Assembly: GCA_036785705.1 (NCBI GenBank) | Contig: JAWUZG010000970.1 | Coordinates: forward strand, 1,212,501-1,276,500 | DNA: 64,000 nucleotides | DNA from: Acanthornis magna | Lineage: Eukaryota; Chordata; Aves; Passeriformes; Acanthizidae | Direction of reading: 5' to 3' | Shown here: piece by piece, positions 1-10,712 of the stretch | How the letters are laid out: every line of letters begins with the position of its first letter | How positions within the stretch are numbered: the stretch's first letter is position 1 | Notes under the pieces: model-generated | What the model saw: only the letters and a program-made list of their open reading frames with translations | What the model was told of the DNA's origin: nothing | Databases searched by the model: none | Translations under genes and position numbers: made by a program

Positions 1-225
1 GGAATCCAGGTTCCTGCTGCACCACAGACAGTGATGAGTCCGGGGATCACCCCTATGCTGGCACCCCCCCCTCGCCGGACTCCCAAGCAGCACAACTGTC
101 AGTCGTGCGGGAAGACCTTCTCCTCAGCAAGTGCACTGCAGATACACGAGCGCACCCATACCGGTGAAAAACCGTTTGGTTGCACAATCTGTGGTAGAGC
201 TTTTACCACAAAGGGGAATCTTAAG
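1..225 (+). CDS. SALL3: SALL3, penultimate coding exon (3' part; 5' end outside window)
   Basis: This is the 3' end of the large zinc-finger exon of the spalt-like transcription factor SALL3, a nuclear DNA-binding regulator of neural and limb development. The frame is open from base 1 and gives 75 codons. A proline-rich linker comes first, then a complete C2H2 finger (CQSC, 12 residues, HERTH), a TGEKPF linker, and the first half of a second finger ([15 protein letters not shown]). The exon ends on a codon boundary at AAG followed by GTAAGAG, a strong donor, so the last finger is split by the intron. From family knowledge this pair is the C-terminal finger cluster (ZFC4), which in SALL proteins recognises AT-rich DNA. 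Assignment to SALL3 rather than SALL1 or SALL4 rests mainly on the downstream exon, which ends KEIGIN and carries SALL3-type wording around [10 protein letters not shown]. Confidence 0.95.
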
Positions 226-1210
226 GTAAGAGGCCACATAAAACTGTAAAGGCTTGGGGAGGGGGGGTTTAAAGAGCACGGCTCTTGAACTCAGCAGGTT
301 TTAGTGCTAAGTGTTTGTCCCAAAAACAGGTGAGAAGGGAGCTTCAAGGAAATGCTTGCTGTGCAGTGGTGGTCATTATGCTTCCACTATGTGGAAGATA
401 GGGACTGGAAAGTGGCTGTGCAATGATGAGAACTTTAAAAATGGTTCCAGGCGTATATGCAGGCATGTCGTCCTTCTGACAGATGTGGTGGCACGCCCAG
501 TCAGCTGATGGACATGTTCTGAGAGTTCTTATGGACCATCAATGCAAAATAATCTTGCTATAAACCAGAAGCACAGAGCTTGCTCAGCTCCTTGCGTGCC
601 TCCCCAGTTTCTATTTTCTATTCCGTTCTGCAGCCCTTGCAGACTAGAAAGCTGTTTCTTACAGATTTACAATGGGTTACTACACTGGCTCTTATTCCTG
701 CAGTCTGGTTAACCATCAGGATGCAGTCTGGGGAAGACGTTTTAAATGTCCTTTTTAAAAACACTCAATTTAGCAAAGTAATCTGTGCCTCTGACATGAG
801 ATAAAATATGAAAACAGAAGAGATGAAAAAAGGGAAAGGGCATGAAAAAACACCCATCTCCTAGTATGAGTAATGCCCTTGGTAATCTTCAGCATGTGAG
901 GACTTCCAGCTTGCATGTGAAATTGTCTAACCCAAGCAAGTATATATCCTTTAGTCTTGCAGCGCTGTGTTTCTTTTCACTGAGAAGAATCAAATGCACA
1001 CTGGAAAACTACTATGGAACTGGGTTTTCCTTGTGTGGGCTGACTGGACCTTAGAACTGTGTCTTAACTGGAATTGTTTTTTTTTCAATGCAAATGAAAA
1101 CACATTTTTTTAAAAATGCAAGAGCTACTGTAAGTAACAGCATTTCAGGCCAGAATCCCCACCAGAATGTGCTAACTTGGGGGTGCTTCTTGTCCCTGTT
1201 TACTCTGCAG
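226..1210 (+). other. SALL3: SALL3 last intron (985 bp)
   Basis: This is a GT-AG intron between the two SALL3 exons. The donor is GTAAGAG and the acceptor is a CT-rich tract ending TCTGCAG at 1210. Both flanking exons are in phase 0, so splicing joins GNLK to VHMGTH and completes the second zinc finger. If the intron were retained, translation would add eight codons and stop at 247-249, losing both zinc-binding histidines. Short open stretches inside the intron (for example 311-508, 580-804 and 842-1054) do not resemble any protein I know. I see no repeat or RNA gene here. Confidence 0.93.
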
Positions 1211-1642
1211 GTTCACATGGGGACTCACATGTGGAATAACGCCCCTGCACGCCGCGGCCGACGCCTCTCCGTGGAAAACCCCATGGCTTTGCTCGGTGGC
1301 GATGCGCTCAAGTTCTCCGAGATGTTCCAGAAAGATTTGGCAGCTCGGGCCATGAATGTTGACCCCAATTTTTGGAACCAATATGCTGCAGCTATCACTA
1401 ACGGACTTGCTATGAAGAACAATGAGATTTCTGTCATACAGAACGGAGGCATTCCTCAGCTCCCAGTAAGTCTAGGCGGAGGTGCCATCCCGCCTCTAAG
1501 TAACCTTACCGGTGGCATGGACAAAGCTCGCACAGGCAGCAGCCCTCCCATTGTCAGTCTGGACAAAGCAAGTTCTGAAACGGGAGCCAGTCGTCCATTC
1601 ACCAGGTTTATTGAGGATAATAAAGAGATTGGCATTAATTAA
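1211..1642 (+). CDS. SALL3: SALL3, terminal coding exon with stop codon
   Basis: This exon gives 143 codons plus TAA. It starts directly after the acceptor with VHMGTH, which supplies the two histidines of the last C2H2 finger. The C-terminal tail follows: a basic ARRGRRL patch, the [14 protein letters not shown] and [17 protein letters not shown] blocks, a conserved [16 protein letters not shown] block, and the end [14 protein letters not shown]. This tail is close to the vertebrate SALL3 C terminus as I know it and clearly differs from SALL1, whose tail ends differently after FTRF. An upstream in-frame ATG at 1088 lies in the intron and is not a start. I see no frameshift or premature stop, so the gene looks functional. 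Confidence 0.95.
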   Translation, partial: VHMGTHMWNNAPARRGRRLSVENPMALLGGDALKFSEMFQKDLAARAMNVDPNFWNQYAAAITNGLAMKNNEISVIQNGGIPQLPVSLGGGAIPPLSNLTGGMDKARTGSSPPIVSLDKASSETGASRPFTRFIEDNKEIGIN

Positions 1643-2236
1643 AAGCATTCATTTCGAATAACTGTTGGACCTCTACTCGACACAACACTTGTCCTGTTCC
1701 ATGTACAGCTTTTGAAGCTAAGCATTAGTTTCCTGACCTAAATACATAGGTTCCCTTTAAAGTTTTACCCATAGCAGAAATACATAACTTTGTGGCTGCT
1801 GAAAAGTTGTCTTGCAAGATCTGCATGGTACTTCTTTCAACAGTGAGTTTGACTGTTGCTGAGAACTTTGAAACCTTTTAATTTAACAGAAAACAAGCAA
1901 ACAAACCAGTCATGGGATAACTTCATTAGAAACAGAAAGAGGCTAGTCTACATTCACCCTGCTTCTTACAAAACTTACTATCACCTGAGAAAGGGGGGCT
2001 TCATTATGGCATTCTGTCACATTATTTGCTGGTTTTGTTCAAATTAGTTAGCAACTTGGACTATGTTTTTAGGAATCTTAATCTTAAATAAGTGATTTAG
2101 TACCCCAATGCTGTGTATTATTACAGTATCCTTGTCTGTAGTATTTATAATGTTAAGATTATGCGGGTAACAGACAATATACTAGCCCCAAACTTAAATG
2201 AAGCTTTTGTACTGCAAAATACATCTGGCTATGTGA

Positions 2237-2277
2237 TTTTTCTTTTTTCTTTTTCTTTTCTTTTTTTTTTTTTTTTT
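2237..2277 (+). repeat. Polypyrimidine/poly-T tract in SALL3 3' UTR
   Basis: This is about 40 bases of T with scattered C, ending in an uninterrupted T run. It is low complexity, and a U-rich element of this kind in a 3' UTR can bind ELAV/Hu or PTB proteins (inference). Confidence 0.75.
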
Positions 2278-2577
2278 AAAGCAAGTTTTGTTTTACTACA
2301 AATAAGTGGTTTCTTTCAATGCAGGCAAAATTGTGAAGTTTTATTGGGAAAGATAGCATGCTTTTCATGTGCAAGTACTTGTCAGTAACAAACCTTTTTT
2401 TATTTAAATATTTGTAGCTGCTATATGGACAGTTGTTCTATTAAATGAAAAAAAAAATGTAGTGTGGATTTTAGCTCAATGATTGGAAAACAAGTTACAG
2501 ACAAACCTTAGCACCATAAATTATTCACAACATTATAAACAGTTGTGAGTAAATACTCCGTGTTATCAAAGCTGTAC

Positions 2578-2583
2578 AATAAA
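2578..2583 (+). terminator. Candidate proximal poly(A) signal AATAAA of SALL3
   Basis: A canonical hexamer lies ~935 bases after the stop codon and is followed within 20-30 bases by GT-rich sequence suited to a downstream element. It is a motif only. Use of this site versus the one at 4267 cannot be decided here. Confidence 0.45.
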
Positions 2584-3656
2584 AAGGCAATGTTTGTATA
2601 ATGTGGTTGCAAACTCTTAATTTATACTATTGCACTTTTAGTATTTTGTATTAGGGAGGTTTGTCTATAATTTGAAACTGAACAAAGATGTAAACTATTT
2701 TATAAATAGTACTTTGACTTAAGGAATAAGGAGGAGGACCCTGTTGCAGTTTCTTGTTTTGTTTTAAGGTCAAACAGTGAGAGATCTCTATAAACTTAGC
2801 AGAAAATTGCAGAGAATTGTCAGATCCTTAGCAAATATGGGGACTGCCATTTCTTAAATGGAAATTATTCATTTAACTCTTCTACGAAGCCCACTTAAAA
2901 GCATGACCACCCCCGACAGAATTCCGATACATTTATCTTAGGAGTGTGATATTAATACAAAGTCTAGGATAGAGAAAGAAGAACATTATGTAGGTTTAAT
3001 TTTCCTGTAATCTGTTCCATCTCTTTCACACATAACCACAAGAAAGATGCTGACTGCCTAATAATAGCGGGAACAAAAAAAACTTTTGGGCAGCATGAGC
3101 AGTAGTAACATACAAGTGTTCTGTATTTATTTCCAACTCTGTCTGATTATCTTTTCAGATTGCTCCAAAGCACAATGTACTCTGATTAATCAAATATAAT
3201 TTTACATTGATTGCATTGTTGGAATTACACCGAGTAAACGAAGGGAATGGTTCCACTCATAAGTTAGGCTGGGGATGCTGAGGAGACTGGGGCTTAATCA
3301 AAACTTGAACAGTAAATGTTTTGTGTACTACCTCATTTTTGTGCATTACAAGCATGGTGGAGTTGACACTCTGAACTTCCGTCCAGCAGAATTGCTTGAG
3401 GGACATTATGGGTAGCTGGGTAACAGCGCAAGGAGTTTTATGCCCCTGAAGAATGAATCAGACAGTGAGGTCTTCTCAGTTGAGACTGAAAAATAGGACA
3501 ATCTTTCTTATACAACAGAAACCATTACTGTAAGAGGATGGACTATTTCTGCCATCATGTAATGGAGTGAAAAGAGGTTCAAAGACTTATTAGCGGTTTG
3601 TTTCTATTGGAAATGAACCATGAACTCTACAGCTCCATTTTCGACAATGATGAGAT

Positions 3657-3690
3657 AGAGATATATAGATATAAATATATATCTATATCT
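3657..3690. repeat. AT-rich inverted repeat in SALL3 3' UTR
   Basis: A GAGATATA-type arm is mirrored by a TATATCTC arm across a short AT spacer, giving a small, nearly perfect hairpin inside the 3' UTR. It is probably a TA/GA microsatellite derivative; any RNA role is speculative. Confidence 0.5.
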
Positions 3691-3928
3691 CAGCAAAATT
3701 ATATATCTGTAACACCTCTACAATATAACATCATTTTTTGCCACAGTGTGTCAGTGGTTAGGGGTGTTTTGAAGCATTAAAAAAGAAAACTGAGGTGGCT
3801 TAATGTTGCTGTATTTCAGCAATTGAATGTTTTTATTTATCTGTGTAATTTTTGGTGTGACTTTTTTTTTTGTTAGTATTTGGTACCATGTAGTGTTATC
3901 TCTATTCCCTAAAGGATGTGTATAACTT

Positions 3929-3997
3929 AAAAAAAGAAAAAAAAGAAAAAAAAGAAAAACAGAGAAGAAAAAATGAAAAAGGAAAAAGAGAAAAAAT
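3929..3997 (+). repeat. A-rich polypurine tract
   Basis: About 70 bases contain almost only A and G (A-runs broken by single G), plus one C and one T. It lies in the distal 3' UTR of SALL3. Oligo-dT priming here could mimic a poly(A) end in cDNA data, which matters when the 3' UTR length is judged. Confidence 0.75.
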
Positions 3998-4266
3998 ATG
4001 TAAAGTGTTGTAAATAAGATGGTTGATGATGGTACAGTAAGACTGACCCCATTTTGTATTCAGGGTTAGGCCATTCCTCTCTGCATGGTGAAGAGAGACA
4101 CTATTTTTATACTGTGATACCATGTAGGGGTAGGAGCCTCCCTGAAACAGCTGGGAATTGTTACCTAGATCCAATATTTTTTATTATTAAATCTTGTTGG
4201 CTTGACACATCTACTGATTGAAATTGATGTCTTAGTCTAGGTTACTATTTTTGTCATATGGAATTG

Positions 4267-4272
4267 AATAAA
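4267..4272 (+). terminator. Candidate distal poly(A) signal AATAAA of SALL3
   Basis: A canonical hexamer lies in GAATTGAATAAAATGC context, followed by T/GT-rich sequence within ~30 bases. It is the last well-placed signal before sequence that looks intergenic. This is a motif call only. Confidence 0.45.
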
Positions 4273-4290
4273 ATGCAGGATGTAATATTA

Positions 4291-6650
4291 TTTCTGAATT
4301 GCGTTCCTTGATTACTCTAATAACAGAACAAGATATGAGACTAAGGTCACTCATGGTAGATTGGTGTCAATGACTTCTAATTGTTGCATCTGAAAATCAG
4401 AATAAGGTCGACACCGTATATTCAAATGTTTTTCTAATTTATATTAACAGTGCAAAGGGATAGAATTATTAAAATCTCTTTTCCAATGAAAATAAATTTT
4501 AAGAGCATTAATCCCAAGGCAGTAGAACAAAAAAAGACACAAAAAAAATATTTTGGCGGGGGAAAACAGACTTTGGAATGACTACTGTTTCAAATTGACT
4601 GCTTTCTGAACACTTATCATGTACTGTCTACTGAAAAAGTCTCTTTTTAGGTTGTCTAAACATCTGCCTAATATTCACAATACACTGCATGATAAAATTT
4701 GGGAACAAATTTTTCAGGAGCAGTTCAAATTCTAAAATTAAAAAAAAAAAAAAAAAGAAAAAGAAAAAGCAGAAAAGGAAAAAAATTGACAACTCGCATC
4801 CGTTCATTCCAAATGACATAACATATACATTTAAACCCATGGTTTTGTTTTGTCTTTTTTTCCAATACCCTGAATTATCAAAGCATGTCTAACTTCAAAT
4901 TATTTTTTCACATTGATTTAAATGAAAGTATTTACATTCTTAAGGTTAGGCATGTGGTTAAGTATCTCCTGCAAAAAAGCTGTATGTTCGAGTAACCTCC
5001 AAGCTGTTAATTCCGATGGTGAATGCCTGCTGCATTTAAAACAGACAAAAGATAAATAAAAGAGAAAAATCTGTATTAATCATCTTTCAGTGGCCTTGTT
5101 ATGCAGATACTGTGTTTTATAAGACGAACCCAAAGAAGGTATGAGTTTCCTCAGGTGACTCAACAACAAAAATAGGTTTGTGCTTTTCTTCTTCCATGCA
5201 CGCCCCTGAGTCTTGCTGAGAGAAAATATGATATGCAAAAGAGAAGGAACACAAAGGAGCGCTGATAGCTATGGTTCTGTTCAAAACACAAGAGAAAAAT
5301 TACCTGCTTTCCCCTTCTCCCCCCACAAAAAGAGGATGAAAGCAGAATGGTATCTATTTTCAAATGTGTATGGGTTATTTTTTTAATCATATGAAGATAT
5401 TAAATAATAAAATATGCTACACAGATGAAAATGGTCAAAGTCTGTTGAATTACAGATGTTTAAAAATAGAGCCACGTAGGAACTCTACATATGATCAGAA
5501 AAATTGCCTGTTATGATTTTTTAAGGGGATGGTTCCAGCAAGGCTTTCAAACTTCTCACTTACATTTTTCCAGTGAGTTATTAGGAAGAGTGCGTTTATG
5601 ACAAATGATTGACATAACTAAATTTTTGCTCTTTTTTTGCATTTTGTACATATTAGCCCAATATATTATCTGTTCTTTTACCTTTTTTATCCTTTCTCTC
5701 TTGGCAAATACCTTGTTTTTCTAAAGCCGCATTTGTGCTGTATTTGTGTTGCCTTTAATTTACTTCTCTGCATGCACTCTGTTGTTTGGAAGATACTGTG
5801 GTTTATTTTTTTCCTTTTTCTCTAATTCTGCAGAGGTCAAAAGAGCTGCCTGTTTTTTACGTCTATGTGTAACACTAGCATAATGAGTGATGAAGTCTTC
5901 AGTGATGTGATCAGGTATGTGCATAGCTCGCAGGATTTGCTGACAGACATGCCACTCACACTCCTTCCTCCAGATGAAGCATGAAGCCTATTAGTGTTGC
6001 TGGTAGAGGGCAGCTGCAGACGGGCAGGAGAATGGAAGTGTTGATCCTAACTTAACTCTGCCTGCTTTCACACCGCTCAAGCTCCACAGCCTTTAGTGGA
6101 GACACCCCAGGTTCATTCTGGTACAAGAGGGACTGCTTCCAGGTTCAGATGTCTTGCTTTACTTTACCCATTTACAAAACAATGGCTAGCTATACAGTAC
6201 TTTAAAGTATGTCTAAGCAAAAGCATTCTGGACTTTATTTTTAAAAAGAGGGAAAAGAGAATACATATATTTTAGTACATTCCACAGAATTATCCCAGTT
6301 TTAAAGGAGGTCCTGAAAGCTGACACTAAAAAAATATAAGGCTGGACCCCTTAATATATAATTTGATGTCATCATACAAATATTCAGTGTATTCACATAA
6401 ATGAGTAACAGAACCTGTAATTTTTATGCTTAAACAAATGGGAGACTCTTGCTACAGCTCTGCTACACAAGGTATGCACTCACAAGGAAATGCCTTCCCT
6501 TTGCAGATATGAAAGGTATCAGCAGATTTATGAAAAGAAAAATACATGTTTGTGCATGTCACAGGACCAATGTATAGTACCTTATTTTTTCAAAGGGAGA
6601 ATGTCCCAATCAATTGACAAAGTGACAAATATAAAAGCCAATAGCTTTGG
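4291..6650. other. Intergenic stretch, no gene recognised
   Basis: This is AT-rich unique-looking sequence. It holds an A-rich tract at 4739-4786, a short motif at about 4944-4975 resembling an old sauropsid interspersed repeat, and a CTCF-like 14-mer at 6000-6013. Open stretches on either strand are short and show no protein family. A further AATAAA at 4491-4496 could extend the SALL3 transcript slightly. Confidence 0.6.
4739..4786 (+). repeat. A-rich simple repeat
   Basis: A run of about 17 A is followed by AAAAAG-type units. There is no retroposon body upstream that I can recognise, so I treat it as simple sequence rather than the tail of a processed pseudogene. Confidence 0.75.
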
Positions 6651-6925
6651 GCTGTGCCACTGACATATTTTGAGGATGTGGGCAAGTTCTTTATTAGATT
6701 AATATTTTGTTTAGGAATGACATACTTCTGAGGCCTAGGAATCAGGGAATGAGGCCTCTGGGAATCCCCTTGCAGCATCAGCTAGCACCTTGTAGTATTG
6801 GGATGAGTTGCCCCATCAGTAAGACGGGGTAACATTTTCGTACCTACCTCACAGGGGTGTTGTGAGGAATAGTTTTATGTTTGTACAGTGTTTCAAAGAT
6901 GGAAAATGCTTGGTATTATCACTGA
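6651..6925 (+). mobile_element. Ancient MIR-like CORE-SINE relic
   Basis: Three blocks follow the order of the MIR/CORE-SINE family. A TGCCACTGAC...GGGCAAGTTCTT block lies near 6655-6690. A CCCCATC-GTAAGA-GGGG block lies at about 6811-6830. A TACCTACCTCACAGGG-TGTTGTGAGGA block lies at 6841-6868, followed by a GTACAGTGTTTCAAAGATGGAAA tail of the type seen in amniote copies. About 100 bases of unrelated sequence separate the first and second blocks, suggesting an insertion or a divergent subfamily. Such elements predate the bird-mammal split and some have been co-opted as enhancers. I recognise it by the order of blocks, not by a database match. Confidence 0.62.
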
Positions 6926-9900
6926 TTTTAGAGACTTTACAGTACATGTACTATTATTTATTATTTGTACTCCAGTCGTACCTATGAGCTCCAGTCAGGA
7001 CTGAGAGGCCTTATCCTAAATGTTGTACACTCACCTAGTTGGGATGGATACAAAATTTTACTCAGTAACATTTTTCAGTGGAGGTATTTCATTATAAAAT
7101 ACCTATTTGATTATTATAGGGTTTAATTCAATTATTTAGGTGTTCAAATTGATTATCAGTTTTAGGCTATGGCAGAGAATTATCTGGTATCACATTTTGT
7201 TTTGAGCTTGTATTGATTTTCAGAAAAAGTGCACCAATTTTCTATGGATAATCTAGAATCAAATCTTGCTATCAGTGGAATTCTACTGTACTTTCGCTAT
7301 TAAAGCTAAACATTAAAATACATGTGTGTGTATACATTATTATACACCTATATATAATATATATACCTTTAAACATGTATGTTTTAAATTTCTTTAGCTG
7401 CTTAGATTAATTTCAAACTGTGTATGGCATATTTTGCTCAAGCATTGCCCATTTCAGATGCAATTTAAACATCGTTAAATCGTGTTGGCTCTCAGTAAAG
7501 ATACAAAAACTGGAAAACATGACAACAAAAGACATATTGTTGCTATTATATTTATGAAGACTTGTAAGGAAAGTGTCTACGTCTCAAATGTATTAAAAAC
7601 CTTCAGTGAGTCATAGAAGTCTTTACTTAGATTATGTTGAAATAAACTACTATATCAGAAGAATGAGAACACTGTATATAAGTATGTTAAAATGAATAAA
7701 TAATTCCAAAGGTAATGCTTGCTATCATTTGGATGCTGAACAGAAAGTAATTTGTTTCCCAGATTGGCAAACTATAGCTAATATTTTTTACAGGCATCTG
7801 ATTTACAATACTGTGTTAAGCCACTTCTTTAGCATCTGGTCATGTGTTAAAGATATTGGCTCAAATAATTCTATCGATACTTGGTTTTTTTATTTGATTG
7901 TAAGGAAAGCTTTTGGTTTAGTTTTGCTTAAGTTCTCATCAGTGATGTTAGTCTCACTGATTTCGCTCAGGCAGGTCATGGAGTAAAGGTGTGAGCAACA
8001 GTGTGTGAATCTAGTCTTAAGAATGTCTCTTTCTTTTCCTTCTGGGTATTACTGACATTTCTCCATCACCCCATTCCATGCTGGTTACCAGCCAACGTTT
8101 CTTAGGCTGTTGACTTCCTTGTGTGCTGATTAGCACTCGTGGCTCAGCCAATTTGGTCAAACACTTGGCACTTGTTCTGCTACAATGCACACTTCATATG
8201 GGACCTACAGATACACTAACATAAGTATCATATTTGAGACAGGCTGCTGGTGGAGGCTGTAAGTGAACACCTGTGCTGGAAGTTGTATGCCATTACCTGT
8301 TATGGGTGGCAAATAAAATGTGCACATAAAAGGATGTGGTCATCAGGAGATTTCTATCACATTATCCTCTCAATAATGTGCCTGATGTAGGTGGTTTGGG
8401 TTGGGTTTTTGCTTTTTTAAACAATCTTTTTAAGAACAGTTATGAGCAGATACCTTAAAAAGGGAGATATATATTTTCAGGTAAGAGTTTTACAGGCAGA
8501 ACTTGATTGGGACTTGCCTTTTTTCCTGTCCATTTTCTATTAAATCACTCCTCCCGACATAGTCTTCTAGGTAAGTTCAGAGTTGATATTTAGTCCTTCA
8601 CCTAGGTTTTATTCTGCCATTAACCCGTTCCAAACAGTCTTACTAAAAGCAACAGGCTTTATACTAAGATATTAGCTAATGAACCTAATGGACAGCAGAA
8701 TAATTTCCCTGCCCATTTTGGAAATTTTCATATGAGAAAATTCAGTTAAATCTTCAAATAGTTTCTTATGTATCTTGTGTCATTGAATGTGATATCTATT
8801 CCAATATTTGGCAAGAGTCTGGGCCAGTCTGTAGTACTTTCCCTTACACTGGGCAGCCCAGTTCTTCACCATTTACCCTAGGTAAAGTAATGACATGTAC
8901 CAAACAGTATTACTCATTAAATGGAGCTTTTTTTCCATATGTTATCATGCACCTTATTACAATGGCTGCAATTCCATCCTCACAGAAGGTAGATTAAATG
9001 AGCAGTCTCTGCAGTCTACATATTTCCTCTTCCCCAAGCCCTATTATCTTCATAAAGCAGTTTGCTAGTGTTTCCTCTGTGATAGTGTATCTTCTGATTT
9101 TCTGCAAAGTACTGCTGCTATGCTCATTTCTTTGGTTTCATTTTCTTTCTGTACATGGCCATGTTCTTCATATGATATCTTTTAAGGTAGTGTTAGGTTT
9201 GCCCAGTACACACATCTGTCCTTGTATTATGTTGAAATTAATTTATTTTTAAATTTTTGGGCCAGGCTGTATTGTCCCTGCTCACATCTCCACCTAATTC
9301 CAATTAATTTCTCTCATTGGGACTATGAGCAGAAGATACTTCACAATGAAGCAAAATTTAACACCCCGGAACTTTGAAGAATTTTAAAATGTTTTTCCAG
9401 CTGGGATTACTGCACACTCACTTGTTGAAAATTCAAATTTATTAACCTCAGCTCTTGGACCTGTTATACATAAAATGGGTTGCACTCTTAGTTTCTTTAT
9501 GTCTGGAGACTGTTTCAGGCTGATCTTGGTTTTCCATACTTGTTAAAAGTAGCAGTACATTACTTTTCCCAAAAACCTATATAAAAAACACATTCATTTA
9601 GTGGCTAATGTTTTCTATGCTTTTTGTAAGCAAATTGTAACAAGGAGTAACCAAATTTTGCTATTATTTCAATGGAACAACTCACATGTAATGTTGAGAT
9701 GGAAGTATATCTCAGTATCTTTATAAATAGCTTTGCCTTTATATCTCTAGTGCTAAATGGGAGAAAAATAAAGGGATCATATGCCACATAATAAGCAACC
9801 AATATATCTATCATGGCAATAGAGGTTAAGCACAAACATGGGCACAGCACCAGAATTAAATACAACAGAAAATATAAGAATTTAAGATACTAGATTTTAA

Positions 9901-10660
9901 AAATATACATTATAAGGAAACAGAACCATACCTCTACGCAATTAACAATCATGAGCTTTATTTTTTTACAATGATTTCACTTATCTGAAGTCAAGAGCAT
10001 CTGAGGGAAGCCAAGCAGGGTGTCCCTGGGTTCAGCTTCTTGCTAGACTCAGGAAATTCTTATTCAAGTTCAGTTGTTTAGGCTGGGGAGCTCCTGAAAC
10101 CAGAAATATCATCTGGTCAATATTTGTGTGCATGAATGTCCCAAACAGATTTTCAGCTTACCCCTGCTCCACGGTCTTATAAAAAAATTGGAATATTTTG
10201 TTACTTCTAAAGCTTACCATAGGCTTCCAAAAGAGGAATGAAAATAACCCTTAGCACACCCTGATAAATGTAGCCATAAAAGGACTCATGTCTTTTACTG
10301 AACACAGATATTCTAATGTCTACAGTATCACTCCTGATTTACACCAATGTGGGCAAAATCAAAAGGCTGAAGTGACGATATCATCCCTTTTGCATCAAAG
10401 TAAGACACTTGTCTCTTTTCTTAAACCATAAATTTTTCAGTGCACTTTTTGTGGTACAAGTCACGGTACATACTGGAACAAGCATGAGATAAAGTATGTC
10501 TATACTTCTGTATGCCACAGACCTGCTCCCATTCTAGAGGCCACCTGCCCCAGCAGAATCTGCATCCATACCATCTCAAACTCTTTCACACTCTCAGAAA
10601 GTACAGTTACATCCATAGGGAATATTGGGATTGGCCCGTGCCCTGCAAATCCTGCCTGGA

Positions 10661-10712
10661 TGTTGAATTGTGTCTCTCAATTGTGTCTCTGAATTGTTGA
10701 ATTGTGTCTCTG
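10661..10712 (+). repeat. Short imperfect tandem repeat, unit GAATTGTGTCTCT
   Basis: Three imperfect copies of a 13-17-base unit built on AATTGTGTCTCT occur in a row. It is a local slippage product with no obvious function. Confidence 0.7.

Larger units (their letters stand above)
1643..4290 (+). other. SALL3: SALL3 3' UTR (extent inferred)
   Basis: This is AT-rich sequence without coding potential directly after the SALL3 stop, typical of long 3' UTRs of developmental regulators. It contains ATTTA-rich stretches, a long pyrimidine tract (2237-2277), an A-rich purine tract (3929-3997) and a Pumilio-type octamer TGTAAATA at 4009-4016. Canonical AATAAA hexamers occur at 2578-2583 and 4267-4272, and ATTAAA at 2440-2445. 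I take the distal hexamer as the likely end because GT/T-rich sequence follows it, but no transcript data are available. The true end could be near 2600, near 4290, or both through alternative polyadenylation. Confidence 0.55.

Noticed and set aside
1088..1210. Upstream ATG in frame with the last SALL3 exon
   Set aside because: It lies in the intron before a good acceptor, and the residues do not match any SALL protein.
4739..4786. Poly-A run as the tail of a processed pseudogene
   Set aside because: No gene-like or retroposon body precedes it and no flanking direct repeat is evident.
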